The notes: generated from the sequence alone by a model not told the origin. Positions 39,140 through 48,155 are shown, numbered from the stretch's first letter. The stretch is DNA of 64,000 bases from Vulcanimicrobiota bacterium (GCA_019637395.1 JAHBVR010000013.1:1-64000), one strand, 5' to 3'. Translations and numbers: made by a program.

Positions 39140-41244
39140 TGCGCCCCCCCGAGACCCCCCAGCCTCCGCATATTTTGCTGATCGAGGACAACCCCAACGA
39201 TGCCGAGTTGTTGGAAGTGGTCCTGCGCAGCGAAGCCCACGCGGAGGCCCACATCGAGCGAGTGAAAAGGCTGGGCGAAGCCCTGGAAAAGCTACGCGAC
39301 CAAACTTACGATCTGGTGTTGCTGGACCTGACCCTACCCGATGAACGGGGCCTGCCCGTCTTTCAAGCCGTGCAGGACGCCGCTCCCCATCTGCCCATCG
39401 TGATCCTGACGGGCCTGGCCGATGAGATGCTGGCCACCGAGACGGTGCGCCTGGGGGCTCAGGATTACCTGGTCAAGCACGAAGTCGAAGGGCGCACTCT
39501 GGCCCGAGCCCTCACCCACGCCATCCAGCGCAAAAAACTCCAGATGGAATTGGAGGAAATGCAGCGGCGTAAGACCGAGTTCGTAGCCATGGTCAGTCAC
39601 GAGTTGCGCAATCCCATGACGGGAATCGTAGGTTTCATCCATCTTCTTTCCAAAACGCAATTGGACGAGGTGCAGCGCGAATACGTGCAGTCGGTCAAGA
39701 ACGGCGCCAAGTCTCTGATGGACCTGCTGAACAACCTGCTCGACCTGTCCAGCGCCGAGTCGGGTCACATTTCCATGGACCTGCAACCCCTGGATCTTCG
39801 CGATTGTCTGGAAGGAGCGGCCGCCTTCACGGCCCCCCAGGCCCGGGCCAAGGGGCTGGAAATGGTGGCCAGTATCGACCCGCGCATACCCGATGAGGTT
39901 CTGGCCGACAACCTCCGTCTCCGGCAGGTGCTCATCAACCTTCTGGGCAACTCGCTCAAGTTTACCGAGCACGGCTATGTCGGCCTGTTCGCCAGGCTGC
40001 GCTCGTTGACCGACCAGGAAGTGGTGGTTCGCTTCGTAGTCGAAGACAGCGGCCGCGGTATTCCGCCCGACAAGAAAGCCTCGATTTTCCAGGCCTTCAC
40101 TCAGGCTCATCGGGATGACCGGGCCCGCGGCGCCGGCCTGGGTCTATCCATCAGCCAGCAGTTGATCGGCGCCATGGGCGGCGTGCTGGGGGTGGAAAGT
40201 CAACTGGGGGAGGGCACCGCCTTCTGGTTTGACCTGCACTTTCCCGTGCGCAAGCCTTCTTCGCTGACGCAAAAGTTAGCCGGATTGCGGGTGCTGGTGC
40301 AGGAAACCCAGCCGCAGATGGCCGAGGCGCTGATTTTTGCCCTCAGCCAGATGGGGGCGGAGGTATGCACCCAGCCCGGCGGAGCCTGCGACCTGATCGT
40401 GACGGACCGGCCGGTGGTGCGCTCGCCCGTGGCCCACCTGGTCTGCAGCTACGATCGCAGCCTGAGCCTGCCGATGCACGCGCGCTATATTCCTCGCCCG
40501 CTGCGTCTGGCCGACCTCGAACCCATGCGCAGTGTCCAACCGGTGGCGGAGGTGACCGCTTCGGTGGAGCCCATCAGCGGGCGCGTGCTGGTGGTCGACG
40601 ACGACGCCCTGTGCGCCCAACTGGTCAAAGCCGTGGCCCAGCAATGCGGCTATGCCTGCGATCACGCCGCCGACGGAGTGCAGGCCCTCAATTTTGTGGC
40701 CGACTATCCCTACGAATTGATCTTGCTCGATCACCACCTGCCGGACTCGACCGGCCTGGAACTGGCCCAAAGGATGCGTGCCAATGGTTGCACCACCCCC
40801 CTGATCTCGCTGAGCGGCTCGCACAAAGCCTGCCATCCAAGCTTTCAAGGATGCCTGGAAAAACCGTTGAACCCTCCCGAGCTGGAAAAATTGCTGCAGC
40901 GTCCTCCCGCGGTGGACTGGCAAGTTCTGGAGCGCTTTAAAAAATTCCAGACCGGTAACAACCAGTATTTGATCCGCGAGTTGGTGCTCACCTTCACCAA
41001 CTCGGCCGCGGAACGCACCCAGGCCCTGCGCGCGGCCGCCCTGCGCGGCAGTCCCCAGGAGGTGAAGCGAGTGGCCCATCTGCTGCGGGGCGCGGCCGCC
41101 TCGGTGGGGGCGGTGGGCGTGGCCGAAGCAGCCAGCGCGCTGGAAGACTCGCCCGAGCAGCCGCGTTTGATTCAGAATTTGGACTATGAAGTGGCGCGCA
41201 GCCTGCAACTCTTCCGGCAATTCTTGGAGGAAACCTATGTTTAA
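39139..41244 (+). CDS. Multi-domain hybrid histidine kinase (REC-HisKA-HATPase-pseudoREC-REC-Hpt)
   Basis: A 701-aa protein. Receiver 1 (about 10-130: LLIEDNPNDAELL, LVLLDLTLPDERG, YLVKHE); HisKA with MVSHELRNPMTGIVGF (His about 154); HATPase_c with NLLGNSLKFTEHG, EDSGRGIP and GAGLGLSIS; a degenerate receiver (about 385-460) lacking the phospho-Asp; receiver 2 (about 477-590: VLVVDDDALCA, LILLDHHLPDSTG); and a C-terminal Hpt domain with VAHLLRGAAASVGA (His about 640). It contains a full internal phosphorelay. No membrane segment. It sits between pilC and pilM (1-bp overlap with pilC, 8-bp with pilM), so it probably tunes pilus or secretion activity. Confidence 0.92.
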   Translation: MRPPETPQPPHILLIEDNPNDAELLEVVLRSEAHAEAHIERVKRLGEALEKLRDQTYDLVLLDLTLPDERGLPVFQAVQDAAPHLPIVILTGLADEMLATETVRLGAQDYLVKHEVEGRTLARALTHAIQRKKLQMELEEMQRRKTEFVAMVSHELRNPMTGIVGFIHLLSKTQLDEVQREYVQSVKNGAKSLMDLLNNLLDLSSAESGHISMDLQPLDLRDCLEGAAAFTAPQARAKGLEMVASIDPRIPDEVLADNLRLRQVLINLLGNSLKFTEHGYVGLFARLRSLTDQEVVVRFVVEDSGRGIPPDKKASIFQAFTQAHRDDRARGAGLGLSISQQLIGAMGGVLGVESQLGEGTAFWFDLHFPVRKPSSLTQKLAGLRVLVQETQPQMAEALIFALSQMGAEVCTQPGGACDLIVTDRPVVRSPVAHLVCSYDRSLSLPMHARYIPRPLRLADLEPMRSVQPVAEVTASVEPISGRVLVVDDDALCAQLVKAVAQQCGYACDHAADGVQALNFVADYPYELILLDHHLPDSTGLELAQRMRANGCTTPLISLSGSHKACHPSFQGCLEKPLNPPELEKLLQRPPAVDWQVLERFKKFQTGNNQYLIRELVLTFTNSAAERTQALRAAALRGSPQEVKRVAHLLRGAAASVGAVGVAEAASALEDSPEQPRLIQNLDYEVARSLQLFRQFLEETYV

Positions 41245-42211
41245 TCTCTTCCGCCGCCAGCGTGCCCTGGGTCTGGACATCGGCAGTCACAGCCTGAAGT
41301 GGGCTCTGCTCGACCGCAAGCGCAAGGCGGTGGTGCACAGCGGCACAGTGGCCTTGTTTCCCGAACGCGCCAGCCTTCCCCAGAGCCTGGACTGGCAACT
41401 CTGGGAGAGCCGGGTGCGGCAGGTGCTGGAGGAGATTCCCGAGGCCAGTTCGATCTACACGGTGGTGCAGGGCAAGGGCACCGTCTATGGTTATCTGGAA
41501 TTCCCCGACCTGCCCGAAGAAGAGCTGAAGGTGGCCGCTCAAGCCGAAGCTCAGCAAGCCATTCCCTTTCCCGCTGACAGTATTCAGTTCAGCTACACGC
41601 GGGTGCCACCGTTGCACAAAGGCGTGGGTGTCTTTTACGCGGCGGCCGTCCTGGGCGAAGTGCTGCGCCTCCGCCAGGTGCTGGAGCGTTCGGGACGCGC
41701 CCCCAACCGGGTGGAAATTCCGGCCCTGGCGCTGGCCCGAGAGTTCCAGCTCAACCATGCGCCTGCGCCCGGAGCATTCTTCGCCTTGCTGCATCTGGGT
41801 TTCGCCACCACCCACTGGGTGGTGGTGCGCGATGGCCACCCCTACTACGCACGTGATTTTGCCTTCGGCATGGGAGAATTTACGCGGGCCCTACAAGAAG
41901 GCAGTTGGCCCGAGGCCGAACGGGCCTTGAGCGAGGCGGATTTCCGTTCGGCCCGGTTGGCGGCGCCTCTGCGCAAGTTGCAACAAGAGCTGAAACGAAC
42001 GCTGGCGCACTGCACCGAGGCACTCCAGGGTTCGACCTTACCGCCCCTGTTGGACGTTTACCTGTCCGGAGGAGGAGCCAGCGCCAACCTGGCCGCGGTG
42101 CTGGAAGAACACCTGCGCCAGCCGGTTCGGCCCGACCACTGGCGGTACCTCAAGTGCCCACAACCACAGGCCCCACTCTACAAGTTGGCGGCCGGATTGG
42201 CGATTCAATGA
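41237..42211 (+). CDS. pilM: PilM-like actin-fold assembly protein
   Basis: About 324 aa. N-terminal LGLDIGSHSLKWALLDR is the phosphate-1 motif of the FtsA/PilM family; ARDFAFGMGEFTRALQ and YLSGGGASANLAAVLEEHL match PilM's nucleotide-binding lobes. PilM binds PilN and couples the pilus ATPase to the inner-membrane complex; no PilN, PilO, PilP or PilQ gene follows. The ATG at 41237 lies within the end of the previous gene (ATGTTTAA); an in-frame start at 41186 is rejected because it adds residues unlike the family. Confidence 0.88.
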   Translation: MFNLFRRQRALGLDIGSHSLKWALLDRKRKAVVHSGTVALFPERASLPQSLDWQLWESRVRQVLEEIPEASSIYTVVQGKGTVYGYLEFPDLPEEELKVAAQAEAQQAIPFPADSIQFSYTRVPPLHKGVGVFYAAAVLGEVLRLRQVLERSGRAPNRVEIPALALAREFQLNHAPAPGAFFALLHLGFATTHWVVVRDGHPYYARDFAFGMGEFTRALQEGSWPEAERALSEADFRSARLAAPLRKLQQELKRTLAHCTEALQGSTLPPLLDVYLSGGGASANLAAVLEEHLRQPVRPDHWRYLKCPQPQAPLYKLAAGLAIQ

Positions 42212-42696
42212 TTTATCTGGGAGAATGGGATCCAAAGCAGCAGCAGAACTATCGCCAGTTGCTGCAGCGCTGGCCGATTTGCCTCTTCGACGACGGCCAG
42301 GTACTCTACCAGGAACTGCAGCGGGAACCCCCTCGGCTGCTGATCCTGAACTTGCTGCTGCCCGGGATGGATCCATTTCTGATGGTGCGGCTGCTCAAGT
42401 TTGATTCGCGCTTCGCGTCCATGCCCATTCTATGCCTGATTCCCTACCAGGAGCCGGGTCTGCCCGACCGTCTCCATCGCCTGGGAGCGCGCGGCTGGCT
42501 GGCTCCGGACAGCGATTCGCAGTTGCTTCTGGAAGCGGTGGAAACTTTATTGGGTGAGGCTCAAGCGAGTCCACTCCGCTTGGAACTGCCGGGACTGACC
42601 ACGCGGGCGGCCAACCGGAAGACTTCGAGTCCGCGCCGCAGTCTGCTGCCCGACACCCCCGAAGAGCGACGTAGCTTCGGACTGCACCTGGCTTAG
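42208..42696 (+). CDS. Pseudo-receiver protein
   Basis: A 162-aa protein whose first 120 residues have a receiver fold (RLLILNLLLPGMDPFLMVRLL, MPILCLIPYQE, LGARGWLAPDSDSQLLLEAV). The phospho-acceptor Asp is replaced by Asn (LLILN), and the conserved Lys is missing (GWLAP instead of YLxKP), so it cannot be phosphorylated in the normal way. The C-terminal 40 residues are basic and likely disordered. It ends the pilus/signalling operon and overlaps pilM by 4 bp (ATGA), so it may be a docking protein for PilM. Confidence 0.8.
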   Translation: MIYLGEWDPKQQQNYRQLLQRWPICLFDDGQVLYQELQREPPRLLILNLLLPGMDPFLMVRLLKFDSRFASMPILCLIPYQEPGLPDRLHRLGARGWLAPDSDSQLLLEAVETLLGEAQASPLRLELPGLTTRAANRKTSSPRRSLLPDTPEERRSFGLHLA

Positions 42697-42790
42697 GACC
42701 GGGGTACCTCCAGGGGGGGACCGCCAGACCTGTGTGCGAGACTTGAAGACCGCTAGGCTCTCCACAGTCCAAGTTTTCGTGAGGAGAGAT

Positions 42791-43849
42791 ATGAACAGCA
42801 TCGAGATCCGAGTCCGCTACCCATACAAGGGTGCCCAGATGGTCATTTTCAGCGAACTCAATTGGGAGGAGCCCATCCACCCGGTGGAAGTGAACGAGGA
42901 GAAGCACCTGACGCTGTTCCGCGTGGAAACCGAGAAAACGTTCCTATACTACAAGCCTTGTCTGATTCTCGATGATCAACGCCATTTCTGTCGGGGCGCC
43001 AATTACCTGGCCATCATGGCCGCCGATGAATACGAAATCTTTCCCCACTTTTTTGAGAAAAGCGTGGGCACCATCACCGACATCATGACCTTTGGCGAGG
43101 GGGAGGCGGCGCGTTCCGTGCGCATCTATCTACCCCCGGGTTACGAAGAGAACACGTTGAAACGCTACCCGGTGTGCTACATGCACGACGGGCACAATTT
43201 GTTCTTTCCCGAAGAAGCTTTTAGCGGCCAGACCTGGGAAGTGACCCGCACGCTGACTCTCCTCGACAACATGAACGTCATCGACCCGGTGATCGTGGTG
43301 GCGATCTATCCCAAAGACAGAATGCACGAATACACCCACCCGGGCTACCAGGATTACGGCAAGTTCATCGTTGAGGTAATCAAACCGCAGGTCGATGAGC
43401 ACTTCCGCACTTTGACGGAACCGCGCTTCACAGCCGTGATGGGCTCCTCCCTGGGCGGCGTGGTCTCTCTGTATATGGCCTGGGAGTATCCGCAGGTTTT
43501 CGGCAAAGCCGCCTGTCTGTCGTCCACTTTCACCTGGAAGGACGATTTGATGACGCGCATCCGCGACGAGGACAAGCGCGACCTGAAAATCTATATGGAC
43601 AGCGGTTGGCCGGGCGACAACTTCGAGGTCAGTCGCGCCATGTTCGACTTACTCCAGCGGCAGGGTTACGAAGTCAATCAGGACGTGATGTACCTGGCCT
43701 TTCCAGAAGCGGCCCACGGCGAGAATGACTGGGCCACGCGCATTCACATTCCCTTCCAATTTCTCTTCGCTCGCTACGCGGAAAACGACATCAGGCGTTT
43801 GCGCGCCGGCAAACAGCCCGCCAAAAATCCCCAGTCGGTATCGATCTAA
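42791..43849 (+). CDS. Esterase-D-like alpha/beta hydrolase
   Basis: A 352-aa protein. The first 90 residues look like an N-terminal beta (starch-binding/CBM48-like) domain, followed by an esterase-D fold: VRIYLPPGYEENTLKRYPVCYMHDG, the nucleophile elbow GSSLGGVVSLY (Ser about 218) and a late His in EAAHGENDW (about 310). Fes/IroE and cinnamoyl esterase relatives share this plan. No signal peptide. GAGGAGAG is 5-6 nt before the ATG at 42791; an in-frame start at 42734 is rejected. TAGGCT (42754-42759) may be its -10 element. Confidence 0.88.
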   Translation: MNSIEIRVRYPYKGAQMVIFSELNWEEPIHPVEVNEEKHLTLFRVETEKTFLYYKPCLILDDQRHFCRGANYLAIMAADEYEIFPHFFEKSVGTITDIMTFGEGEAARSVRIYLPPGYEENTLKRYPVCYMHDGHNLFFPEEAFSGQTWEVTRTLTLLDNMNVIDPVIVVAIYPKDRMHEYTHPGYQDYGKFIVEVIKPQVDEHFRTLTEPRFTAVMGSSLGGVVSLYMAWEYPQVFGKAACLSSTFTWKDDLMTRIRDEDKRDLKIYMDSGWPGDNFEVSRAMFDLLQRQGYEVNQDVMYLAFPEAAHGENDWATRIHIPFQFLFARYAENDIRRLRAGKQPAKNPQSVSI

Positions 43850-43859
43850 GGAGGTATGT

Positions 43860-44468
43860 ATGCGTAAGACTCTAGCTCTATCCTGCGCGGCGCTGGCTCT
43901 GGTGGCCGGCTGTTCCAGTTCCCCCACCACTTCCAGCGAGCGTGCCGTAACCACCGAGAGCTCGGAGCGCCAGGTTCCCTCGGTGACTCACCAAAAGGGC
44001 ACCACCGTTTCGGTGGAAACGAACGGGAACAAACGCACCGACGGCACCTACCAGAGTTCCCATTCGGACGCCGACGGAGCGCGGGCTTCCGTGCAGGTAC
44101 ACGCCGAAAGATCAACGGCCGATGGAGCCAGCAGTTCCCATGACAAGGTTATGCAGGTCACCTCGGAGGGTGGCCAGGCAGACAGTCTGGGCTTCACCCA
44201 GGACGACAAAAACCTGGGCGTGACCGGCTCCAATGTGACCAGGGATTTTGAAGTCAGCGGCCAGGACGTGGCCGTCTCGGGCAGCGGCAATACTTTGACT
44301 TTCAAAGGCGACACCCACGGGCTGTCGGTGACCGGCAGCGACAACCGCATTCAGGTGGAAAACGCCGACATGGTGAGCGTGACCGGCCAGAACAACCAGG
44401 TCACCTACTCAGGCACCAGGCCGGAGATCACCCAGTCCGGCCAGGGCAATCTGGTCCATCCCCAATAG
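43860..44468 (+). CDS. DUF3060 lipoprotein
   Basis: A 202-aa protein. Lipoprotein signal with lipobox ALVAGC (Cys about 18), a Ser/Thr-rich linker (about 20-120), and a C-terminal repeat region VSGSGNTLTFKGDTHGLSV TGSDNRI and VSVTGQNNQVTYSG, the DUF3060 pattern of short beta strands with GSGNxV/T, probably a small beta-helix. AAGGAGG lies 6-7 nt before the ATG. Located on the membrane outer face; function unknown. Runs with the esterase and YihY genes on one strand. Confidence 0.82.
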   Translation: MRKTLALSCAALALVAGCSSSPTTSSERAVTTESSERQVPSVTHQKGTTVSVETNGNKRTDGTYQSSHSDADGARASVQVHAERSTADGASSSHDKVMQVTSEGGQADSLGFTQDDKNLGVTGSNVTRDFEVSGQDVAVSGSGNTLTFKGDTHGLSVTGSDNRIQVENADMVSVTGQNNQVTYSGTRPEITQSGQGNLVHPQ

Positions 44469-44471
44469 CCC

Positions 44472-45341
44472 GTGACCAGCTACTGGCAGTTGCTGCGTGA
44501 AACCTATTCGGAGTGGTCCTCCAACAAGGCACCCCGTCTGGCTGCGGCGCTGTCTTATTACACTTTGTTCGCCATGGCCCCGCTGCTGGTGATCGTCATT
44601 CAAATCGGAGCGATGCTCATCGGCGGCGGACGAGCAGCCGGGCACCATCAGCAAGTCATCGTGGTGGTGGAACAATATCTACGCGCCAGTCTTGGCCCGG
44701 CCGCCGCTCAGACGGTGGGCGAGCTGGTGGAAGCCACCGTTTCCCAGCAGGGCCAGGGATTGTTCTCGGCTACCCTGGGGTGGCTGATGCTGCTGGTGGC
44801 GGCTATAGGCCTGTTTGGCAGCCTCAAGGACGCCCTGAACACCATCTGGGAGCTGCCGCCCCCGGAGCCGCGGGGCTGGGCCGCCAAGGTCCAAGAGCGC
44901 TTCACGGCCTTTTTTCTGATCGCCGGATTGGCCGTGCTGCTTTTGTTTTCTCTGGCCAGCAACGCGATTTTGGCCCTGTTGCCACTGGGGCATACCCTGC
45001 TTCAAGTGGTCAACGTGGGGGTGGTGCTGGCTCTGGCCACCCTTTTGTTTGCTTTCATTTTCAAATATCTGCCCGATTTGCGCATCCGCTGGAGCGATGT
45101 CTGGGTGGGAGCGCTGGTCACCACCGCCTTCTCGGGACTGGGACAGCTCTTACTGTCGCTGTATCTGAGCCGTCTGGCCACCAGCTCCACCTTCGGCGCG
45201 GCCGGCTCTCTGGTCATCCTCATGGTCTGGGTCTACTACCAGGCGCAAATCCTTCTCTTCGGCGCCACTTTCACCCGCGTCTACGCTAACCGGGTGGGCA
45301 GCCTCGAGGGCTATGCGTCGCCGACAACTTTCTCAATGTAG
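44472..45341 (+). CDS. YihY/virulence-factor BrkB family membrane protein
   Basis: A 289-aa protein with six hydrophobic segments. Family signatures: RLAAALSYYTLFAMAPLLVI near the N-terminus, GLFGSLKDALNTIWELP (about 115) and GAAGSLVILMVWVYYQAQILLFGA (about 245-268). GTG start at 44472, 3 bp after the DUF3060 lipoprotein gene, so co-transcribed. The family was once named ribonuclease BN in error; its true role is unknown. Its last 31 bp overlap the convergent diguanylate-cyclase gene. Confidence 0.9.
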   Translation: MTSYWQLLRETYSEWSSNKAPRLAAALSYYTLFAMAPLLVIVIQIGAMLIGGGRAAGHHQQVIVVVEQYLRASLGPAAAQTVGELVEATVSQQGQGLFSATLGWLMLLVAAIGLFGSLKDALNTIWELPPPEPRGWAAKVQERFTAFFLIAGLAVLLLFSLASNAILALLPLGHTLLQVVNVGVVLALATLLFAFIFKYLPDLRIRWSDVWVGALVTTAFSGLGQLLLSLYLSRLATSSTFGAAGSLVILMVWVYYQAQILLFGATFTRVYANRVGSLEGYASPTTFSM

Positions 45342-46849
45342 AGCGTCTGGGCTTTGCCGAGGGGGGCGAATTTGAGGCCGTAGTGAGGGGCGTTGACCCA
45401 GACCACGCGGGCGTGAATCTTGAGGTCGCCCATTTGCAATGTGCCGGTGAGGCCGACCGGGGGGGCCAGGGCGGACCTGGCGCAGACCCCACCCAGGCCC
45501 AGGTTGATCACAGTAGCCGAGTAAGTACCTATGGGTGCTTGCAGGGTCATCGGCAGTTGCACGGGCAGACGCGAGTGATTACGGCGCTCGCGCACCGTTT
45601 GAGCGGTCAGGCCCAGATCTTTGAGCACCTGGTTAACCCAGGAATTGCGCAACTCGGCTGGCGAGTCTAGAAAGTTCAGGCCCATTCGGCCTTGATGCAC
45701 CCACTTGATCACGGCACGCACCATGGATTGTTGATGAAAGGGAGAGCGGACTTCGACGACTTCCCCGGCGGGCAGGGTCTGCTCCAGTTTGACACTGAGG
45801 CCGCCGATGCCGATGTCGCAGATCTCGGCCACCAAATCCTGGCCCTGCCAGCTCAGGTAGATGTCGCCTTCACAGGGAGTGCGCGTGTTGCGGCGCTTCT
45901 GGCGCAGTTTAAGCCCGGCGGTTTCTTCCTCGAGGACCGGCCTGGCGGGAGGGCTGGCCACTTGAACCCGGTTTCGACCCGCCTGTTTGGCGGCGTAAAG
46001 TGCGCTGTCGGCGCGCTTGAGCAAGTCCTCCAGACGGGCCCCGGCGGCGTTGGCCACGGTGACCAGGCCGATACTGACGGTGATGGATAGCGACTTATCG
46101 CTGTCGATGGGAAAAGGCGGGGATTCGACCTCGCTGCGCAGCCTCTGCATACGGGCCAGCGCGCGCTCCGCCTCAAAACCGGGCAGCAGAATGGCGAATT
46201 CCTCCCCACCCAGGCGACCCACCAGCACCTCGCGGCCCAGGCCGCGCGTGCGCCGGCAGAATTCCACCAGCACGGCATCGCCGGAGGCGTGGCCGTGCCC
46301 GTCGTTGACCTGTTTGAAGTGGTCCAGGTCGCACATGGCCAGACTCAACGGGCGTTCGCGCTGGGCAGCCAGGGACAAAGCCCTCTCGGCTTGCTGCATC
46401 CAACTGCGCCGGTTAGCCACGTTGGTGAGAGCGTCCTGGTGAGCGCCCTCGTAGAGCTTCTGCTCAATTTCCTTTTCTTCCGGGGCCAACAGCAGAAAGC
46501 GCATCTTTACGTTGGTGCCGACCAGAATCAGATCGCCGTCTTCCAAGACCGCCTGGTCCACCCGCCTGGCGCCGACCTGGGTGCCGTTGGTGGAGTTCTG
46601 GTCGTAAAGATGGACGCGGTTACCCTGAACAATCAGCTTCAAGTGCAGGCGACTGACACCGCGGTCATCCACCACCAGATCGTTCTCACTGCCCCGGCCC
46701 AGAGTCAGCGTGCCATTTTCCAGACGCACCGTCTTGCCCGCCTGGGATCCAGTAGTGAAACGGACGACCGGGACCTCACCGCCGCCGGTCGGGCCGGAAC
46801 TGCCCAAAACTACGGTACCGTCGCCTGGAACTTCCCGATCTCTAGCCAT
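45311..46849 (-). CDS. FHA-GGDEF-PilZ-PilZ protein (diguanylate cyclase)
   Basis: A 512-aa protein. Order: FHA domain (about 25-120: LTLGRGSENDLVVDDRGVSRLH, NSTNGTQVG) for phospho-Thr binding; GGDEF domain (about 135-300) with intact RLGGEEFAILLPG; and two PilZ domains with RRNTRTPC...DIGIGGLSV (about 325-410) and RRNHSRLP...NLGLGGVCA (about 430-510) for c-di-GMP binding. It could both make and sense c-di-GMP under control of Ser/Thr phosphorylation. The divergent neighbour, a few bases away, is a Ser/Thr kinase, its natural input. Confidence 0.92.
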   Translation of the reverse strand: MARDREVPGDGTVVLGSSGPTGGGEVPVVRFTTGSQAGKTVRLENGTLTLGRGSENDLVVDDRGVSRLHLKLIVQGNRVHLYDQNSTNGTQVGARRVDQAVLEDGDLILVGTNVKMRFLLLAPEEKEIEQKLYEGAHQDALTNVANRRSWMQQAERALSLAAQRERPLSLAMCDLDHFKQVNDGHGHASGDAVLVEFCRRTRGLGREVLVGRLGGEEFAILLPGFEAERALARMQRLRSEVESPPFPIDSDKSLSITVSIGLVTVANAAGARLEDLLKRADSALYAAKQAGRNRVQVASPPARPVLEEETAGLKLRQKRRNTRTPCEGDIYLSWQGQDLVAEICDIGIGGLSVKLEQTLPAGEVVEVRSPFHQQSMVRAVIKWVHQGRMGLNFLDSPAELRNSWVNQVLKDLGLTAQTVRERRNHSRLPVQLPMTLQAPIGTYSATVINLGLGGVCARSALAPPVGLTGTLQMGDLKIHARVVWVNAPHYGLKFAPLGKAQTLYIEKVVGDA

Positions 46850-46908
46850 TCGCGATGGAGTTTCGCGGGTGCGGGATCATTCTCCTCGGCGGCGAAACCC
46901 CAGAGGTT

Positions 46909-48114
46909 ATGGGGCGCAATCACAATTTGTGGTTGAACTTGGGGGCCTTCGGCGTGATCGGCGGGGTCGCGCTGTTCTATGTAAAGGGCTCATTTAACGC
47001 GGTCGTCTGGCCGGTGCTGGGCCTGGTGGGAGTGGCGGGCCTGTTGCAAGTGTCCTTCCGCCTGGGTGGCAGCACTGTGCGCCCGCCCAAAGCTCCCCCG
47101 CCGCCCCCACCCAAACCCGCGCCGAGCAAGGCCCCGGCCATCGTTATGGAAGATCTGCGCGTGGTTCGTGAAGTGGGACGCTACGCTTTGGTCAAGGAGC
47201 TGGGCCGGGGAGCCTTCGGAACCGTCTATAAAGCCGTCGACACCCAATGCCTCGATCGCTTCTGGGCCATCAAGGAGACGGAGTTGAGTCTGGATTCCCG
47301 GCACTCCATGGAAGATCTGCGCAATTTCTTCGATCAGGAACAAAAAGTGCTTTCCTGGTTGAACCATCCCGGCATCGTGGCCCGGCGCGATTATTTTACC
47401 GAAGGGAATTCGCTTTATCTGGTGATGGAGTATGTGCCGGGCTATACTCTGCGCCAGGTGCTCAACGCCAACCGGGGCGCCTTTCTGCAGGATTTCGTGG
47501 TGGGATTGGCCGAGACGATTTGCGAGGCGCTGGCCTATCTCCACGCCCAGCGCCCCAATCCCATCATTTTCCGAGACTTAAAGCCAGGCAACCTCATGCT
47601 GGCGGCGGACGGCGCTATCAAATTGATCGACTTCGGCATCTGCCGCCTTTCCAATCAGAACCAGATGGCCCTGGACTGCATGCCCATGCAGGCCGCCGAT
47701 GAAGTCACCGAGGTGCTGGGGCGCTGCCAGGACACGGTTTGTCTGGGAACTCCCGGCTACGCGGCGCCGGAACAATACCCGGATAGCGGTATGCAGAGCG
47801 ACACGCGCGCCGACCTGTATGCTTTGGGTGTGCTGATGTGGGAGATGCTCACCGATGAACGTCCTCCGCGCACGCCGCAGCGCCTGGAGCGCATCCGCGG
47901 CTACAATGCCACCGCCCACGATGAACTTCAGCCTTTGCTGGACCGGGCCACCGCTCTAGATCGCAACGAGCGGTTCTCCTCGGCTAAAATGATGGCCCGG
48001 GCGCTGGCCGAATTCCGCCAGAAACGCATCTGCGTGAGCCCGGAAAAGCTGAAGGCGGACCGGCAGATGGCCTACACGCGCACCCACAATATCCTGAAAA
48101 CCAATTTCTTTTGA
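46909..48114 (+). CDS. Ser/Thr protein kinase with N-terminal membrane segments
   Basis: About 401 aa. Two hydrophobic segments (about 8-25 and 32-50), a Pro-rich linker (PPKAPPPPPPKPAPSK), then a Hanks kinase: GRGAFGTVYKA, WAIKE lysine, catalytic FRDLKPGN (FRD replaces HRD), DFG in LIDFGICRL, and GTPGYAAPEQYP. Unlike most bacterial kinases the membrane part is N-terminal. The start is unclear: ATG at 46909 (GAGG just upstream) or ATG at 46855, which adds 18 residues and lies 5 bp from the start of the divergent FHA-GGDEF gene. The two genes probably share a promoter region and a pathway. Confidence 0.9.
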   Translation: MGRNHNLWLNLGAFGVIGGVALFYVKGSFNAVVWPVLGLVGVAGLLQVSFRLGGSTVRPPKAPPPPPPKPAPSKAPAIVMEDLRVVREVGRYALVKELGRGAFGTVYKAVDTQCLDRFWAIKETELSLDSRHSMEDLRNFFDQEQKVLSWLNHPGIVARRDYFTEGNSLYLVMEYVPGYTLRQVLNANRGAFLQDFVVGLAETICEALAYLHAQRPNPIIFRDLKPGNLMLAADGAIKLIDFGICRLSNQNQMALDCMPMQAADEVTEVLGRCQDTVCLGTPGYAAPEQYPDSGMQSDTRADLYALGVLMWEMLTDERPPRTPQRLERIRGYNATAHDELQPLLDRATALDRNERFSSAKMMARALAEFRQKRICVSPEKLKADRQMAYTRTHNILKTNFF

Positions 48115-48133
48115 TGAGGAAAGCCTTCAGCAG

Positions 48134-48155
48134 CTCTTTAGGCGTCCTTTAAGCG
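48134..48155 (+). promoter_or_regulatory. 11-bp direct repeats, probable OmpR-type operator
   Basis: CTCTTTAGGCG (48134-48144) and TCCTTTAAGCG (48145-48155) in exact 11-bp phase with a shared CTTTA core, 65-85 bp before the GDPH protein gene. The same CTTTA core at 11-bp spacing precedes the OmpR-type regulator at 49238. A small hairpin GGCTGC/GCAGCC (48165-48180) follows. Confidence 0.55.
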
